34,952 nt of DNA, from the IMG/VR virus record IMGVR_UViG_3300024520_000263, positions 1 through 34,952 of that record. One strand, given 5' to 3'. Below are positions 15,611-21,970 of the stretch, piece by piece. The number at the start of each line of letters is the position of its first letter. The stretch's first letter is position 1. The notes under the pieces are model-generated. The model saw only the letters and a program-made list of their open reading frames with translations. It was not told where the DNA came from and did not search any database. The stretch comes from a virus. The position numbers were made by a program, and so were the translations under genes.

Positions 15611-16554
15611 GCCGAGAGCAATTGAACGAGCTGACGGAAGAGATCGACGACCTGATCGCCACGCGGGATGTGCTGGCGGCCAAGGTGATCCGGGAGAAGA
15701 CCGGGGCACCCTACGACCCACACAGGGAGGCGGAGCTGGGCTCAGAGGACGTCTGGCTCCCGATCCTGCGACGGGTGCGCACGCTCGTCGGAGCCGATGT
15801 CGGGTTGGGGCGCCTGCCGATACGGGAGCCCGCCATTCGCGGGCACGGGTTCCAGCTCATCGCCGGACCCTGCTCGGTCGAGAGCGAGGAGCACGCCAGG
15901 GTGACGTGTGCCGGGCTCTCCGAGTACGGGATTCTGTACGTCCGGGGTGGGTGCTGGAAGCCGCGGACGTTCGCCTCGTCCTGGAGGGGCCACGGGTTCG
16001 ACGCGGTGACCTGGCTGGGCGAGGCCGCACACGAGAACCAGCAGCGCACCGTCGTGGAGATCCTGGACCCCCGGCACTTCGACGACCCTGGCGTCCAGAC
16101 CTTCGTGGACGTGGTGCAGATCGGAGCGCGGAACGGCCAGAACTATGCGCTCCTCGAGGCGGCACGGGAGTTCGGTAGGCCGGTCCTTCTGAAGCGGGCG
16201 CCGGGCGCCACGGTCGAGGAGTGGCTGGGTGCGTCCGACTACCTGGGGGACGTCCCGGTGACGCTCTGCGAGCGAGGCGTGGTGGGGTTCGACCCGTGCC
16301 TACGGAACCAGCTCGACCTGCCCGGAGCGATCCTGGCGAGGGCGCTGGGCTCCGTCTCGGTGATCGTGGACCCGTCGCACGCCACGGGGATCTCGGCGCT
16401 GGTGCTGCCCCTGACGCTCGCGGCCAAGGCTGCTGGGCTCGACGGCGCGATGGTCGAGGCGCACCCGTGCCCGGTCGAGGCATTGACCGACGCCGAGCAG
16501 ACCGTCACGCTGGACTATGTTGGGGTGATGCTCCGGCACCTCGCCGACCTCTGA
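15607..16554 (+). CDS. aroA/aroG-type fusion: Chorismate mutase-DAHP synthase fusion
   Basis: The protein has 315 residues. Residues 1-62 align without gaps to the first helix of AroQ chorismate mutase. Arg3, Arg20, Lys31, Asp37, Arg40 and Glu41 match E. coli R11, R28, K39, D48, R51 and E52, so most active-site residues are kept; the third helix is shortened. Residues 82-315 are a type I-beta DAHP synthase: G-P-C-S-V-E-S (87-93, metal Cys89), R-G-G-x-x-K-P-R-T (113-121), Q-I-G-A-R-N (171-176), L-L-K-R (194-197), C-E-R-G (221-224), D-P-S-H (255-258) and V-E-A-H-P (283-287). This is the Bacillus AroA layout. It would drive carbon into the shikimate pathway and turn chorismate into prephenate, the co-substrate of the CmoA-type enzyme encoded just upstream. 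Confidence 0.9.
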   Translation: MSREQLNELTEEIDDLIATRDVLAAKVIREKTGAPYDPHREAELGSEDVWLPILRRVRTLVGADVGLGRLPIREPAIRGHGFQLIAGPCSVESEEHARVTCAGLSEYGILYVRGGCWKPRTFASSWRGHGFDAVTWLGEAAHENQQRTVVEILDPRHFDDPGVQTFVDVVQIGARNGQNYALLEAAREFGRPVLLKRAPGATVEEWLGASDYLGDVPVTLCERGVVGFDPCLRNQLDLPGAILARALGSVSVIVDPSHATGISALVLPLTLAAKAAGLDGAMVEAHPCPVEALTDAEQTVTLDYVGVMLRHLADL

Positions 16555-16568
16555 ACGGGAGTTGTGTG

Positions 16569-16796
16569 ATGGGTGGACCTGTCGATCAGGCGGCGCAGGC
16601 CGTCGAGCAGACGGCGGAAGTCGCTGGGGAAACGGCACAGTCGATGACCGAGAAGGCCGTGGATCTGTTCTTCGGTACCTGGGACCGGCTGGCCGAGGGC
16701 GACCCGATGGTGTGGTTCGCGTTCTTTGCGGTGGCGGGCTTCGTCCTGCTGATCCTCCGCGCCGTGTTCGTGTGGCGCAAGAAAGGAGCTGGCTGA
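16569..16796 (+). CDS. Small one-TM protein
   Basis: The protein has 75 residues from ATG 16569, with GGGAG about 8 bases upstream. A Gln/Glu/Ala-rich soluble N-terminal half is followed by a hydrophobic helix (about residues 47-66, W-F-A-F-F-A-V-A-G-F-V-L-L-I-L) and a short basic tail. One TM with a basic end is compatible with a holin, antiholin or other virion or lysis membrane protein. The stop overlaps the next ATG (TGATG). Function not established. Confidence 0.6.
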   Translation: MGGPVDQAAQAVEQTAEVAGETAQSMTEKAVDLFFGTWDRLAEGDPMVWFAFFAVAGFVLLILRAVFVWRKKGAG

Positions 16797-17062
16797 TGTT
16801 GGAGACCCTTCTGCCCCTGGCCGGGATGTGGGCCTTGGGCTGGTGGAAGAAGAACAAGACCAAGATCGACCACAAGGCCGTAGGCCCGGCGGTGAACGCG
16901 ATTGTCGGTACGGCCATCACCTCTGCGCTCGCGGCCGACGTGTCGATGGCGACGCTGAAAGAGGGCCTCACGCTCGCGGCGTATGCCGAGTTGGGTCTGG
17001 CTGGTGCGAAGTCCGCCACGCGCCTCCCGACCGTAATCCGAAACGGCGGACGGAAGGAGTAG
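16796..17062 (+). CDS. Small hydrophobic protein, possible holin
   Basis: The protein has 88 residues. The ATG at 16796 overlaps the upstream stop and has AAAGGAG at 16782-16788. A short hydrophobic start (L-L-P-L-A-G-M-W-A-L-G-W-W) is followed by K-K-N-K-T-K. Then come two weakly hydrophobic, alanine-rich helices (about residues 31-47 and 53-73). Two or three short hydrophobic helices in under 100 residues near an endolysin are consistent with a holin, but no family pattern is decisive. Confidence 0.55.
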   Translation: MLETLLPLAGMWALGWWKKNKTKIDHKAVGPAVNAIVGTAITSALAADVSMATLKEGLTLAAYAELGLAGAKSATRLPTVIRNGGRKE

Positions 17063-17065
17063 GGC

Positions 17066-17389
17066 ATGAAGTGGGCAGAGTTCAAGCAACTGACGGTGGG
17101 TGAGATCATCGACTTCACGCAGGTTCTGGCCGAGGCCAGCTCGGTCGAGGAGGGCGCCGTCGATCCGGGTCGCCAATGGGAAGGCGTGCCGATCGAGGAC
17201 GCGGCGAAGGAGCTGGTGCTCACGTTCATGGACGCGGCGACGCCGTTCACCGGAACGCTGGAGCTGCTGGCCGACACCGCGATCGCCGCTGTGTCCAACT
17301 CGACGGACTGGGTGGACAAGGCGCTCGGGCTCGCGCGGTTCGCGGCTCCGGCGCTCAACGCCCGGCCGCTGGCCAACCTCCCGTTCTGA
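17066..17389 (+). CDS. Hypothetical protein closing the late operon
   Basis: The protein has 107 residues, mostly helical and acidic, with no TM stronger than an Ala-rich segment near the middle. GGAG lies 5-8 bases ahead of the ATG. It is the last gene before a non-coding stretch of about 950 bases. No family recognised. Co-transcription with the two preceding small genes is likely from the 3-base gap. Confidence 0.6.
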   Translation: MKWAEFKQLTVGEIIDFTQVLAEASSVEEGAVDPGRQWEGVPIEDAAKELVLTFMDAATPFTGTLELLADTAIAAVSNSTDWVDKALGLARFAAPALNARPLANLPF

Positions 17390-17421
17390 CGTAGCCGGGG
17401 GGGTCGGTACCGTCGCCGGGG

Positions 17422-17444
17422 CACACGAACTCTCGGGTTGTGTG
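17422..17444 (+). terminator. Imperfect hairpin after the late block
   Basis: CACACGAAC (17422-17430) can pair with GGTTGTGTG (17436-17444) over nine positions with one mismatch and one G-U pair, loop of 5. It starts 33 bases past the last late-block gene. No U-run follows, so a rho-independent terminator is only a suggestion. Confidence 0.3.
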
Positions 17445-17540
17445 TTCGGGGTCGCCCGTTTCGTGCCCACGGGTCCCCGCCCCCCCTCTGCCCCTGGGGC
17501 GCGCGCGCCGCCCCCCGTGCCCCTGGGGACGGCCCCTCGC

Positions 17541-17687
17541 TCTCTCGTCTCTCTCTACGGCCACCAATCTCGACTCTCGAACCACGCCGAATACGGGCTA
17601 CAACCGCCCTACGGCCCCTGTACAGCGATCCTGGAAAGGATTACGCTTTAGCTCCACCAGTAGAAAAGACGAGAGAGAGACGAGAGA
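17541..17687. repeat. 16-base inverted repeat, CT/GA type
   Basis: Bases 17541-17556 (TCTCTCGTCTCTCTCT) are the exact reverse complement of 17672-17687. The arms are 115 bases apart and lie in a region of strong purine/pyrimidine strand bias. A long-range RNA hairpin or a binding site pair is possible; a low-complexity coincidence cannot be excluded. Confidence 0.6.
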
Positions 17688-17977
17688 TGGCGAACGAACC
17701 CCAGACGAGAGGAGATTCCCCGGGCTCGACAAACCGGCGAGAGAGAGCGATGACGAAACCCGACGCACACACCGGAAGATGCCAGCCCGCTTCGAGCGGG
17801 ACGCGAGAGAAGATCCAGCGAGCCAGCTTCGTGCAGGTCCGTGACGGCGCGAGTCGAGAGCGGGGCACGAAGGTCGAACACGCTGGGATCTCGATGGTGG
17901 GTGCAGAGTCGGAGACCAACGGCGGGATCGGTACACCCGCGTCGGTCGCTCTCCCGATGACCTGGATCGAAGGCTAG
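17687..17977 (+). CDS. Possible small gene in the control region
   Basis: An ATG at 17687 opens a 96-residue frame ending at TAG 17975-17977; ATG 17750 would give a shorter product. The second half (F-V-Q-V-R-D-G-A, then V-E-H-A-G-I-S-M-V-G) has codon choice similar to neighbouring genes, while the first half is Arg/Thr-rich and lies in GA-rich DNA. No good ribosome-binding site apart from GAGAG-type purines. It may be real or an open frame by chance. Confidence 0.35.
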   Translation: MANEPQTRGDSPGSTNRRERAMTKPDAHTGRCQPASSGTREKIQRASFVQVRDGASRERGTKVEHAGISMVGAESETNGGIGTPASVALPMTWIEG

Positions 17978-18004
17978 CCCACCGGCCCCATACCGATCGT
18001 GAAC

Positions 18005-18031
18005 GCTCCAGCGCCGACGCTGCGCTGGAGC
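18005..18031. repeat. Perfect 10-bp stem-loop
   Basis: GCTCCAGCGC (18005-18014) and GCGCTGGAGC (18022-18031) are exact reverse complements with a 7-base loop. No U-run follows. It could be an operator, an RNA hairpin in the early leader, or part of a terminator for the possible small gene ending 28 bases upstream. Confidence 0.6.
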
Positions 18032-18252
18032 TTGCGTGCCCGAGACGACCCGACGGCCGACGCGACCCACCAACCCCGAGAGCCCCAGACCCGCCTGACC
18101 GCGGACGCGGCCGGTAGGGTAGTAGCCGGTTGCTCGCACCACCAGACGGACGCGGCACGACCACGACAGAATCCCGGACGGAGACGAGCGGGCGCCCCAG
18201 GCGCCGCGCCCATTGCGATCGTACCCGTGCCGGAGCGTCACAGATGCGCCCG

Positions 18253-18275
18253 CGAAATATTCCACGAAATATTCC
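18253..18275. repeat. Tandem AT-rich 11-base direct repeat
   Basis: CGAAATATTCC occurs at 18253-18263 and again at 18265-18275 (12-base period). Each copy carries the palindrome AATATT. It is a conspicuous AT island in GC-rich DNA about 60 bases ahead of the first early gene, suggestive of a regulator or initiator binding site. Confidence 0.55.
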
Positions 18276-18276
18276 C

Positions 18277-18301
18277 GGGGGGCGGCAGCACGTCGCCCCC
18301 C
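18277..18301 (+). promoter_or_regulatory. G/C hairpin in the leader of the early block
   Basis: GGGGGGCG (18277-18284) pairs with CGCCCCCC (18294-18301) around a 9-base loop, directly after the AT-rich repeat and 34 bases ahead of ATG 18335. In RNA it would be a very stable leader hairpin; without a U-run it is not a classic terminator. Confidence 0.45.
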
Positions 18302-18334
18302 CTACTTCGGAACCTCAGAACGAGGTGCACCAAC

Positions 18335-18697
18335 ATGGAACGCCAAGCTCATCGTATCGCTGTGCTGGAAGACCTGATCGTAGCAACCACGGACTCGCTG
18401 GCGCAGACGTTCGCCGATCGCGAGATGGCCAAGCCGTCGGACTTCGACGAGCAGGACACACTGATCTCGGAAGCCGTCGCCGACGTCACGACGGAGTGCG
18501 AGTGGTTCTGCGACCCGCTCGATCTGATCAACGAGTTCGCCGAGCTGCTTGGGCTCGGAGGTTGGAACGGCCCGCCGCACACTTCGGACTGCTGGGAGCA
18601 GTTGATCGAATCGGCGTGGGCGCTCTCGCGTCTCTACTCGACCCACGCCAGTCGCCAGCGTGCTGCGGAACACCAGAAGGGAGCGGCGTCATGCTAA
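18335..18697 (+). CDS. Early-region hypothetical protein
   Basis: The protein has 120 residues. The chosen ATG 18335 has GAGG about 9 bases upstream; longer in-frame openings run into the repeat region. It is acidic and helical (D-E-Q-D-T-L-I-S-E-A-V-A-D-V-T-T-E-C-E-W), with an H-T-S-D-C-W-E-Q-L-I segment. No family recognised. It opens the early block and overlaps the next gene by 7 bases. Confidence 0.6.
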   Translation: MERQAHRIAVLEDLIVATTDSLAQTFADREMAKPSDFDEQDTLISEAVADVTTECEWFCDPLDLINEFAELLGLGGWNGPPHTSDCWEQLIESAWALSRLYSTHASRQRAAEHQKGAASC

Positions 18698-18909
18698 CCG
18701 TCGGCGAGCTGCGGGAAGCGATCGAGGAACTGGACGACGACGTGGAGGTGCGCCTGGCAGAGCAACCACGGTGGGCCTTCGAGCACAGCGTGACGGACGC
18801 ACACGTCGTGGAGTCGCCGAAGGGCGAGACCGTTGTGTACCTCTCGGAAGGTACGCAGATTGGCTACCTTCCGGGGCACGTGGCCGAAGCAATCGGATGG
18901 GGTGGGTGA
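18691..18909 (+). CDS. Conserved small phage protein, unknown function
   Basis: The protein has 72 residues, starting M-L-T-V-G-E-L-R-E-A-I-E-E-L-D-D-D-V-E-V-R. This N-terminus is common in small early proteins of phages of high-GC bacteria, but I know of no assigned function. A GGGAG site lies at 18679-18683. It overlaps the preceding gene and ends one base before the next ATG. Confidence 0.65.
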   Translation: MLTVGELREAIEELDDDVEVRLAEQPRWAFEHSVTDAHVVESPKGETVVYLSEGTQIGYLPGHVAEAIGWGG

Positions 18910-18910
18910 C

Positions 18911-19183
18911 ATGGAAGACACGCGGACGGGAAAGGAGATCGCCCAGGACGACGCGGGCGACCGCTGGGACGGAGCTACCATCCTGGCCCGGATGGGCTAC
19001 ATCGACGACGCGGGCGACCGACGGTTGCTGTTCGAGTTCTACGGGTACCTGAGTCGGCGCATCGCCAACAACTGCTCCGACAAGGGCGCCAGTTGTTCGG
19101 CGCGGGATCTCATCTTGCGCTGGGTGGCGAGCCACCGTTCGGAGTTCATCGAGCTGGAGGTGGACCGTGCCGCGCCCGAGTGA
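18911..19183 (+). CDS. Early-region hypothetical protein
   Basis: The protein has 90 residues from ATG 18911, which directly follows the upstream stop codon region. It is acidic with a folded core (L-L-F-E-F-Y-G-Y-L-S-R-R-I-A-N-N-C) and two cysteines in N-C-S-D-K-G-A-S-C. The 3' end overlaps the next gene by 17 bases. No family recognised. Confidence 0.6.
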   Translation: MEDTRTGKEIAQDDAGDRWDGATILARMGYIDDAGDRRLLFEFYGYLSRRIANNCSDKGASCSARDLILRWVASHRSEFIELEVDRAAPE

Positions 19184-19586
19184 CACACAGACGATCCGAC
19201 CCGTGGGCGGCTGGACGGTGCACAACCTCGCGGGCGACCGGCAGGGTGTCGTGCAGAAGGTCCTGGGCGACAACCGCGTCGAGTGGAGGGCGGACGACTG
19301 GGGACATACGGTAGTATCGTCCTGGCGGTGGGAGGACACACCCGCCGGGGTCTACCGCGAGGGCAACGAGAAGGTCGCATCCCTTCTCGCCGAGACCGAC
19401 AGCGATCGGATCGGAGACCTGACGACGGCCGAGCAGGCCGCCGCGATCATGCTCCGACGCTACGGTCGGAAGGCGCGCGGGAAGACACGCCGCCGGATCG
19501 ACCGCGCCCGCACTGGCGAGCGTCGGGACTTCTACCACGACGTGATGACGGAGATCGTAAACCTGGAGGGGTCCGACAATGGCTAA
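19167..19586 (+). CDS. Early-region hypothetical protein
   Basis: The protein has 139 residues from GTG 19167 (GGAGG at 19156-19160). The N-terminal 60 residues are strand-like with W-R-A-D-D-W and S-S-W-R-W-E. The C-terminal half has basic helices (R-R-Y-G-R-K-A-R-G-K-T-R-R-R-I), which suggests nucleic-acid contact. No known domain. It overlaps both neighbours. Confidence 0.6.
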   Translation: MPRPSDTQTIRPVGGWTVHNLAGDRQGVVQKVLGDNRVEWRADDWGHTVVSSWRWEDTPAGVYREGNEKVASLLAETDSDRIGDLTTAEQAAAIMLRRYGRKARGKTRRRIDRARTGERRDFYHDVMTEIVNLEGSDNG

Positions 19587-19848
19587 GACCGATGTTGGTT
19601 CTGGAACGAGTCCGCACTGGCCCGCGAAGGGCGACGTGGTGCGCATCGCGATGTGGTCGGGTGTTACCGAGCCGGTGAAGCTCGTACACATCCGACACGA
19701 GGCGCCCATGGGATTGGAGGCCAAGGTGGAGCGGTGGTCGGCCGAGACGATCCCGTCCGAGTTGAAGCGCGCCACGTCTCGGGTGAACGTGCTGGTGGCC
19801 GTCCGATTCGAGGAGGGAGGCGACGGTGGCACGCCAGCGATCGTATGA
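19579..19848 (+). CDS. Small early hypothetical protein
   Basis: The protein has 89 residues and is probably beta-rich (G-D-V-V-R-I-A-M-W-S, V-K-L-V-H-I). GGAGG lies at 19566-19570 ahead of ATG 19579. It overlaps its neighbours by 8 and 23 bases. No family recognised. Confidence 0.55.
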   Translation: MAKTDVGSGTSPHWPAKGDVVRIAMWSGVTEPVKLVHIRHEAPMGLEAKVERWSAETIPSELKRATSRVNVLVAVRFEEGGDGGTPAIV

Positions 19849-20026
19849 CGTGTACCTGCGCGGTCGGTGGGTCGATCGCGTCTTCTACACCGGCGGGACC
19901 GTCGATGAGGTGCGACACGACCTCGTGAACCACGACGGGTACTCCCCCGCCATCGTAGTGATCCGCGCACACGGCGTGCCCGCGACACGCGCGGCCCGCA
20001 CGCTTCGACCGGATCTCATCAAGTGA
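19826..20026 (+). CDS. Small early hypothetical protein
   Basis: The protein has 66 residues from GTG 19826 with GGAGG about 6 bases upstream. The sequence Y-D-V-Y-L-R-G-R-W-V-D-R-V-F-Y looks like a compact strand pair, followed by a helix V-D-E-V-R-H-D-L-V-N-H-D-G-Y. That layout is shared by many tiny phage early proteins with no known role. A 74-base gap with no clear gene follows. Confidence 0.55.
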   Translation: MARQRSYDVYLRGRWVDRVFYTGGTVDEVRHDLVNHDGYSPAIVVIRAHGVPATRAARTLRPDLIK

Positions 20027-20100
20027 ACACGAGCGGCGCGATTCCCAGCGGGGTGGTCGCGCCTCTCGCTTTCCACTCAGCCCCGCCGAGGTGACACACA
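20027..20100. other. Short intergenic gap, no strong signal
   Basis: The gap before DUF932 holds GCGCGA and TCGCGC arms separated by 15 bases and an AGGTG that serves ATG 20101. I see no promoter or terminator worth asserting here. Confidence 0.4.
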
Positions 20101-21165
20101 ATGGCACACATGATCCTGGGCGACAGGTTCGCCCACCGCAACGCTCCTGGCTGGCACAACATCGCTCGCAAGACCTGGGCGCCTGACGAGACCATCACCG
20201 CGACCGAGGCAGCGGTCGAGGTGGCCGGTGACGTTCACGTCGAGAAGTACCCGCTGTACTACCGGCGGAACGAGAACGGCATTCACGTCGAGAGCAAGTC
20301 GGCGCAGAGCGTCATCGTGCGCCGGCCGCTGCCGGACGACGACAAGTGGCTGGAGCTTGGAACGACTGGCGACCGATGGACGGCCGCGTCGTACAAGCAG
20401 CTCGCCGGAGCCCTCGACGGAATGGCGTATCCGATCGAGACGGCGGGCCTGCTCAAGCAGGGGGGCCTGATGTTCCTCTGCTTCCGCGCGCCAGACTGGG
20501 CCGTGAAGGGCGACGAGATGCGTTCCTACTTCGCGGCGAACTTCTCTCTCACCCCCGGTGTCGGACACAAGGTCTTCCACTCGCCGATCCGGGTCGTCTG
20601 CTGGAACACGAACACGGTCGCGGAGAACCAAGCCACGATCAACCTGTCCATCCCGCACACACCGGACGCGCTCCAGCGGATCAAGCTGGCGGCGGACCTG
20701 GCCATGCAGTTCGAGAGCGTGCGGAACAAGACCAAGGAGGTGTTCGAGTCGTTCGCCGGATACCACATCACAGAGAAGGAGGCGGGCATCATCTTCCGCG
20801 CGGCGTTCCCGGAGCCAGCACTTCCGGCCAAGCTCAGACTTCTCAAGCAGACGTTGTCGAGTACCGAAGCGGAGACGTTCAAGCAGGCGATGACGCCGGA
20901 CCTGCTGATGGGTCTCCAGAAGGAGGAGGAGAAGTACGAACGGAAGGTGCAGACGGTCGCGGCTCTGATGGAAGCCTCGCGCGAAAGGTTCGAGGTCTTC
21001 GAGCCCGCCAACATGAGAGGGACGGCCTGGGCAGCGTACAACGCGGTGACCGAGGTGTCCGACTGGCGCGAGGGCCGAGGGGCAGACGAGTCCCTGGTGA
21101 TGGGCAAGCGTGCTGGCGAGAAGGCGCGGGCGTACAGCGCGGCCAGCAAGTTGGTAACCGCGTGA
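20101..21165 (+). CDS. DUF932 / phage-plasmid-like protein
   Basis: The protein has 354 residues. It matches the DUF932 (phage/plasmid-like) family layout: an N-terminal M-A-H-M-I-L with W-H-N near residue 18, a central strand-rich part, then R-V-V-C-W-N-T-N-T-V (near 161-170), and a long helical C-terminus. In most members the last motif reads R-[IV]-V-C-x-N-T. Proteins of this family are widespread in phages and plasmids; their biochemical role is not firmly known, with links to recombination or DNA-protection functions suggested. It is followed by a GTGA-overlapping small gene. Confidence 0.8.
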   Translation: MAHMILGDRFAHRNAPGWHNIARKTWAPDETITATEAAVEVAGDVHVEKYPLYYRRNENGIHVESKSAQSVIVRRPLPDDDKWLELGTTGDRWTAASYKQLAGALDGMAYPIETAGLLKQGGLMFLCFRAPDWAVKGDEMRSYFAANFSLTPGVGHKVFHSPIRVVCWNTNTVAENQATINLSIPHTPDALQRIKLAADLAMQFESVRNKTKEVFESFAGYHITEKEAGIIFRAAFPEPALPAKLRLLKQTLSSTEAETFKQAMTPDLLMGLQKEEEKYERKVQTVAALMEASRERFEVFEPANMRGTAWAAYNAVTEVSDWREGRGADESLVMGKRAGEKARAYSAASKLVTA

Positions 21166-21338
21166 CCGTGCGACCAGATCCCGCAGCCGTGGTGATCTGG
21201 AGAGGGAACGCCTGCCGCTCGGATGCCTGGCAGCGAGAGCGGCGTCGGCGTCGAAGGGAGACGGCGGTCTGGGTCGTCGTCAACGTAGTGGTCTGGGGCG
21301 CCTTGCTCTGGGCCGGGCTCTCCCGAGCGATCTGGTAG
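21162..21338 (+). CDS. Small single-TM protein
   Basis: The protein has 58 residues from GTG 21162, overlapping the DUF932 stop (GTGA). An arginine-rich stretch (R-E-R-R-R-R-R-R-E) precedes one TM helix (V-W-V-V-V-N-V-V-V-W-G-A-L-L-W-A), a strong positive-inside topology signal. It is too short for the usual gene finders but the coupling and composition look genuine. Function unknown. Confidence 0.55.
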   Translation: MTVRPDPAAVVIWRGNACRSDAWQRERRRRRRETAVWVVVNVVVWGALLWAGLSRAIW

Positions 21339-21351
21339 GGCCACACACACA

Positions 21352-21375
21352 GGGGGCGGGCTTCGGCTCGCCCCC
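21352..21375 (+). terminator. UUCG-capped hairpin after DUF932 block
   Basis: GGGGGCGGGC (21352-21361) pairs with GCTCGCCCCC (21366-21375) over 10 positions, one G-U pair, closed by a TTCG tetraloop. It is preceded by a CACACACA run and lies 13 bases past a stop codon. There is no U-run, so it may act as a partial terminator or an RNA-stabilising 3' end. Confidence 0.6.
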
Positions 21376-21392
21376 GCATTTGGAGGTGACAG

Positions 21393-21617
21393 ATGGCAGA
21401 CGTACCGAAGGGATACCGGCCGGTGGCCAAGTGGTCGCTGGTGGTGCCGCAAGACGACGGCGACGTGCGAGTGACGTGTGGGTGTGGGTACTACGAGGCG
21501 AAGATGTCTCGCGCCAAGCTCCCCGAGTCCTGTCCCGAGTGCGGGTACTTCTTTCCGCAGAAGAAGAAGCCGGGCATGGACTACCGCACGAAAGAGGGCG
21601 GGGAGGTGTCGCCGTGA
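21393..21617 (+). CDS. Zinc-ribbon protein
   Basis: The protein has 74 residues. GGAGG is ideally placed (21382-21386) ahead of ATG 21393. C-G-C-G-Y-Y and C-P-E-C-G-Y-F-F (residues 29-52) give two C-x-C or C-x-x-C pairs that can bind one zinc ion; the C-terminus is lysine-rich. Small zinc ribbons in phage early regions often bind nucleic acid or host transcription or replication proteins. Which one applies here is unknown. The stop overlaps the next GTG. Confidence 0.65.
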   Translation: MADVPKGYRPVAKWSLVVPQDDGDVRVTCGCGYYEAKMSRAKLPESCPECGYFFPQKKKPGMDYRTKEGGEVSP

Positions 21618-21970
21618 GACACGATCCCGCGACCGGCCAGACACCATCCGGTGTGCCGCTGTACGACCCGACCAACCCCGGAAAGGGAATCGCGTTGTGC
21701 GGCGACTTGATGAAGCGGGCAGCGGGGTGGAACGCAACCCCGTGGCCCTCGGCGCTGCAACACGAGATTGCCCTGAAGATGCACCACGCCCGTCTCCGCT
21801 GCGACATGAAGCGAGCGGCCGCGCGTGTTCTGCGTGCGGCGACGGCGTTCGACATCATGGCGCCGAACGGGACGATTGAAACTGCGGTGGCGAACGCCGT
21901 CCTGGGTCCGGTGATGGATTACAAGGCGGCCATCGAAGCCGTCGAACGGGAGGGGGCACACGATGGTTAG
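21614..21970 (+). CDS. Early hypothetical protein
   Basis: The protein has 118 residues from GTG 21614 (GTGA overlap; an upstream in-frame start at 21380 would overlap the zinc-ribbon gene almost completely). It is helical in the middle (H-E-I-A-L-K-M-H-H-A-R-L-R-C-D-M-K-R-A-A-A-R) with no catalytic motif. The 3' end overlaps the following gene by 8 bases. No family recognised. Confidence 0.55.
   Translation: MRHDPATGQTPSGVPLYDPTNPGKGIALCGDLMKRAAGWNATPWPSALQHEIALKMHHARLRCDMKRAAARVLRAATAFDIMAPNGTIETAVANAVLGPVMDYKAAIEAVEREGAHDG

Larger units (their letters stand above)
17390..18334 (+). other. Repeat-rich control region between late and early gene blocks
   Basis: This is the only long interval without a confident gene. 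It contains an imperfect hairpin at 17422-17444, a C-rich tract with a 12-base palindrome at 17498-17509, and a 16-base inverted repeat of GA/CT type (17541-17556 with 17672-17687). A 10-bp perfect stem-loop lies at 18005-18031, a tandem 11-base AT-rich repeat at 18253-18275 and a G/C hairpin at 18277-18301. One low-confidence small gene may lie at 17687-17977. Terminators for the late block and operators or promoters for the early block are expected here, possibly with a replication origin; none can be proven by eye. Confidence 0.6.

Noticed and set aside
17498-17509. GC palindrome as an intrinsic terminator
   Set aside because: Alternating GC gives a perfect palindrome by low complexity; no loop and no U-run.
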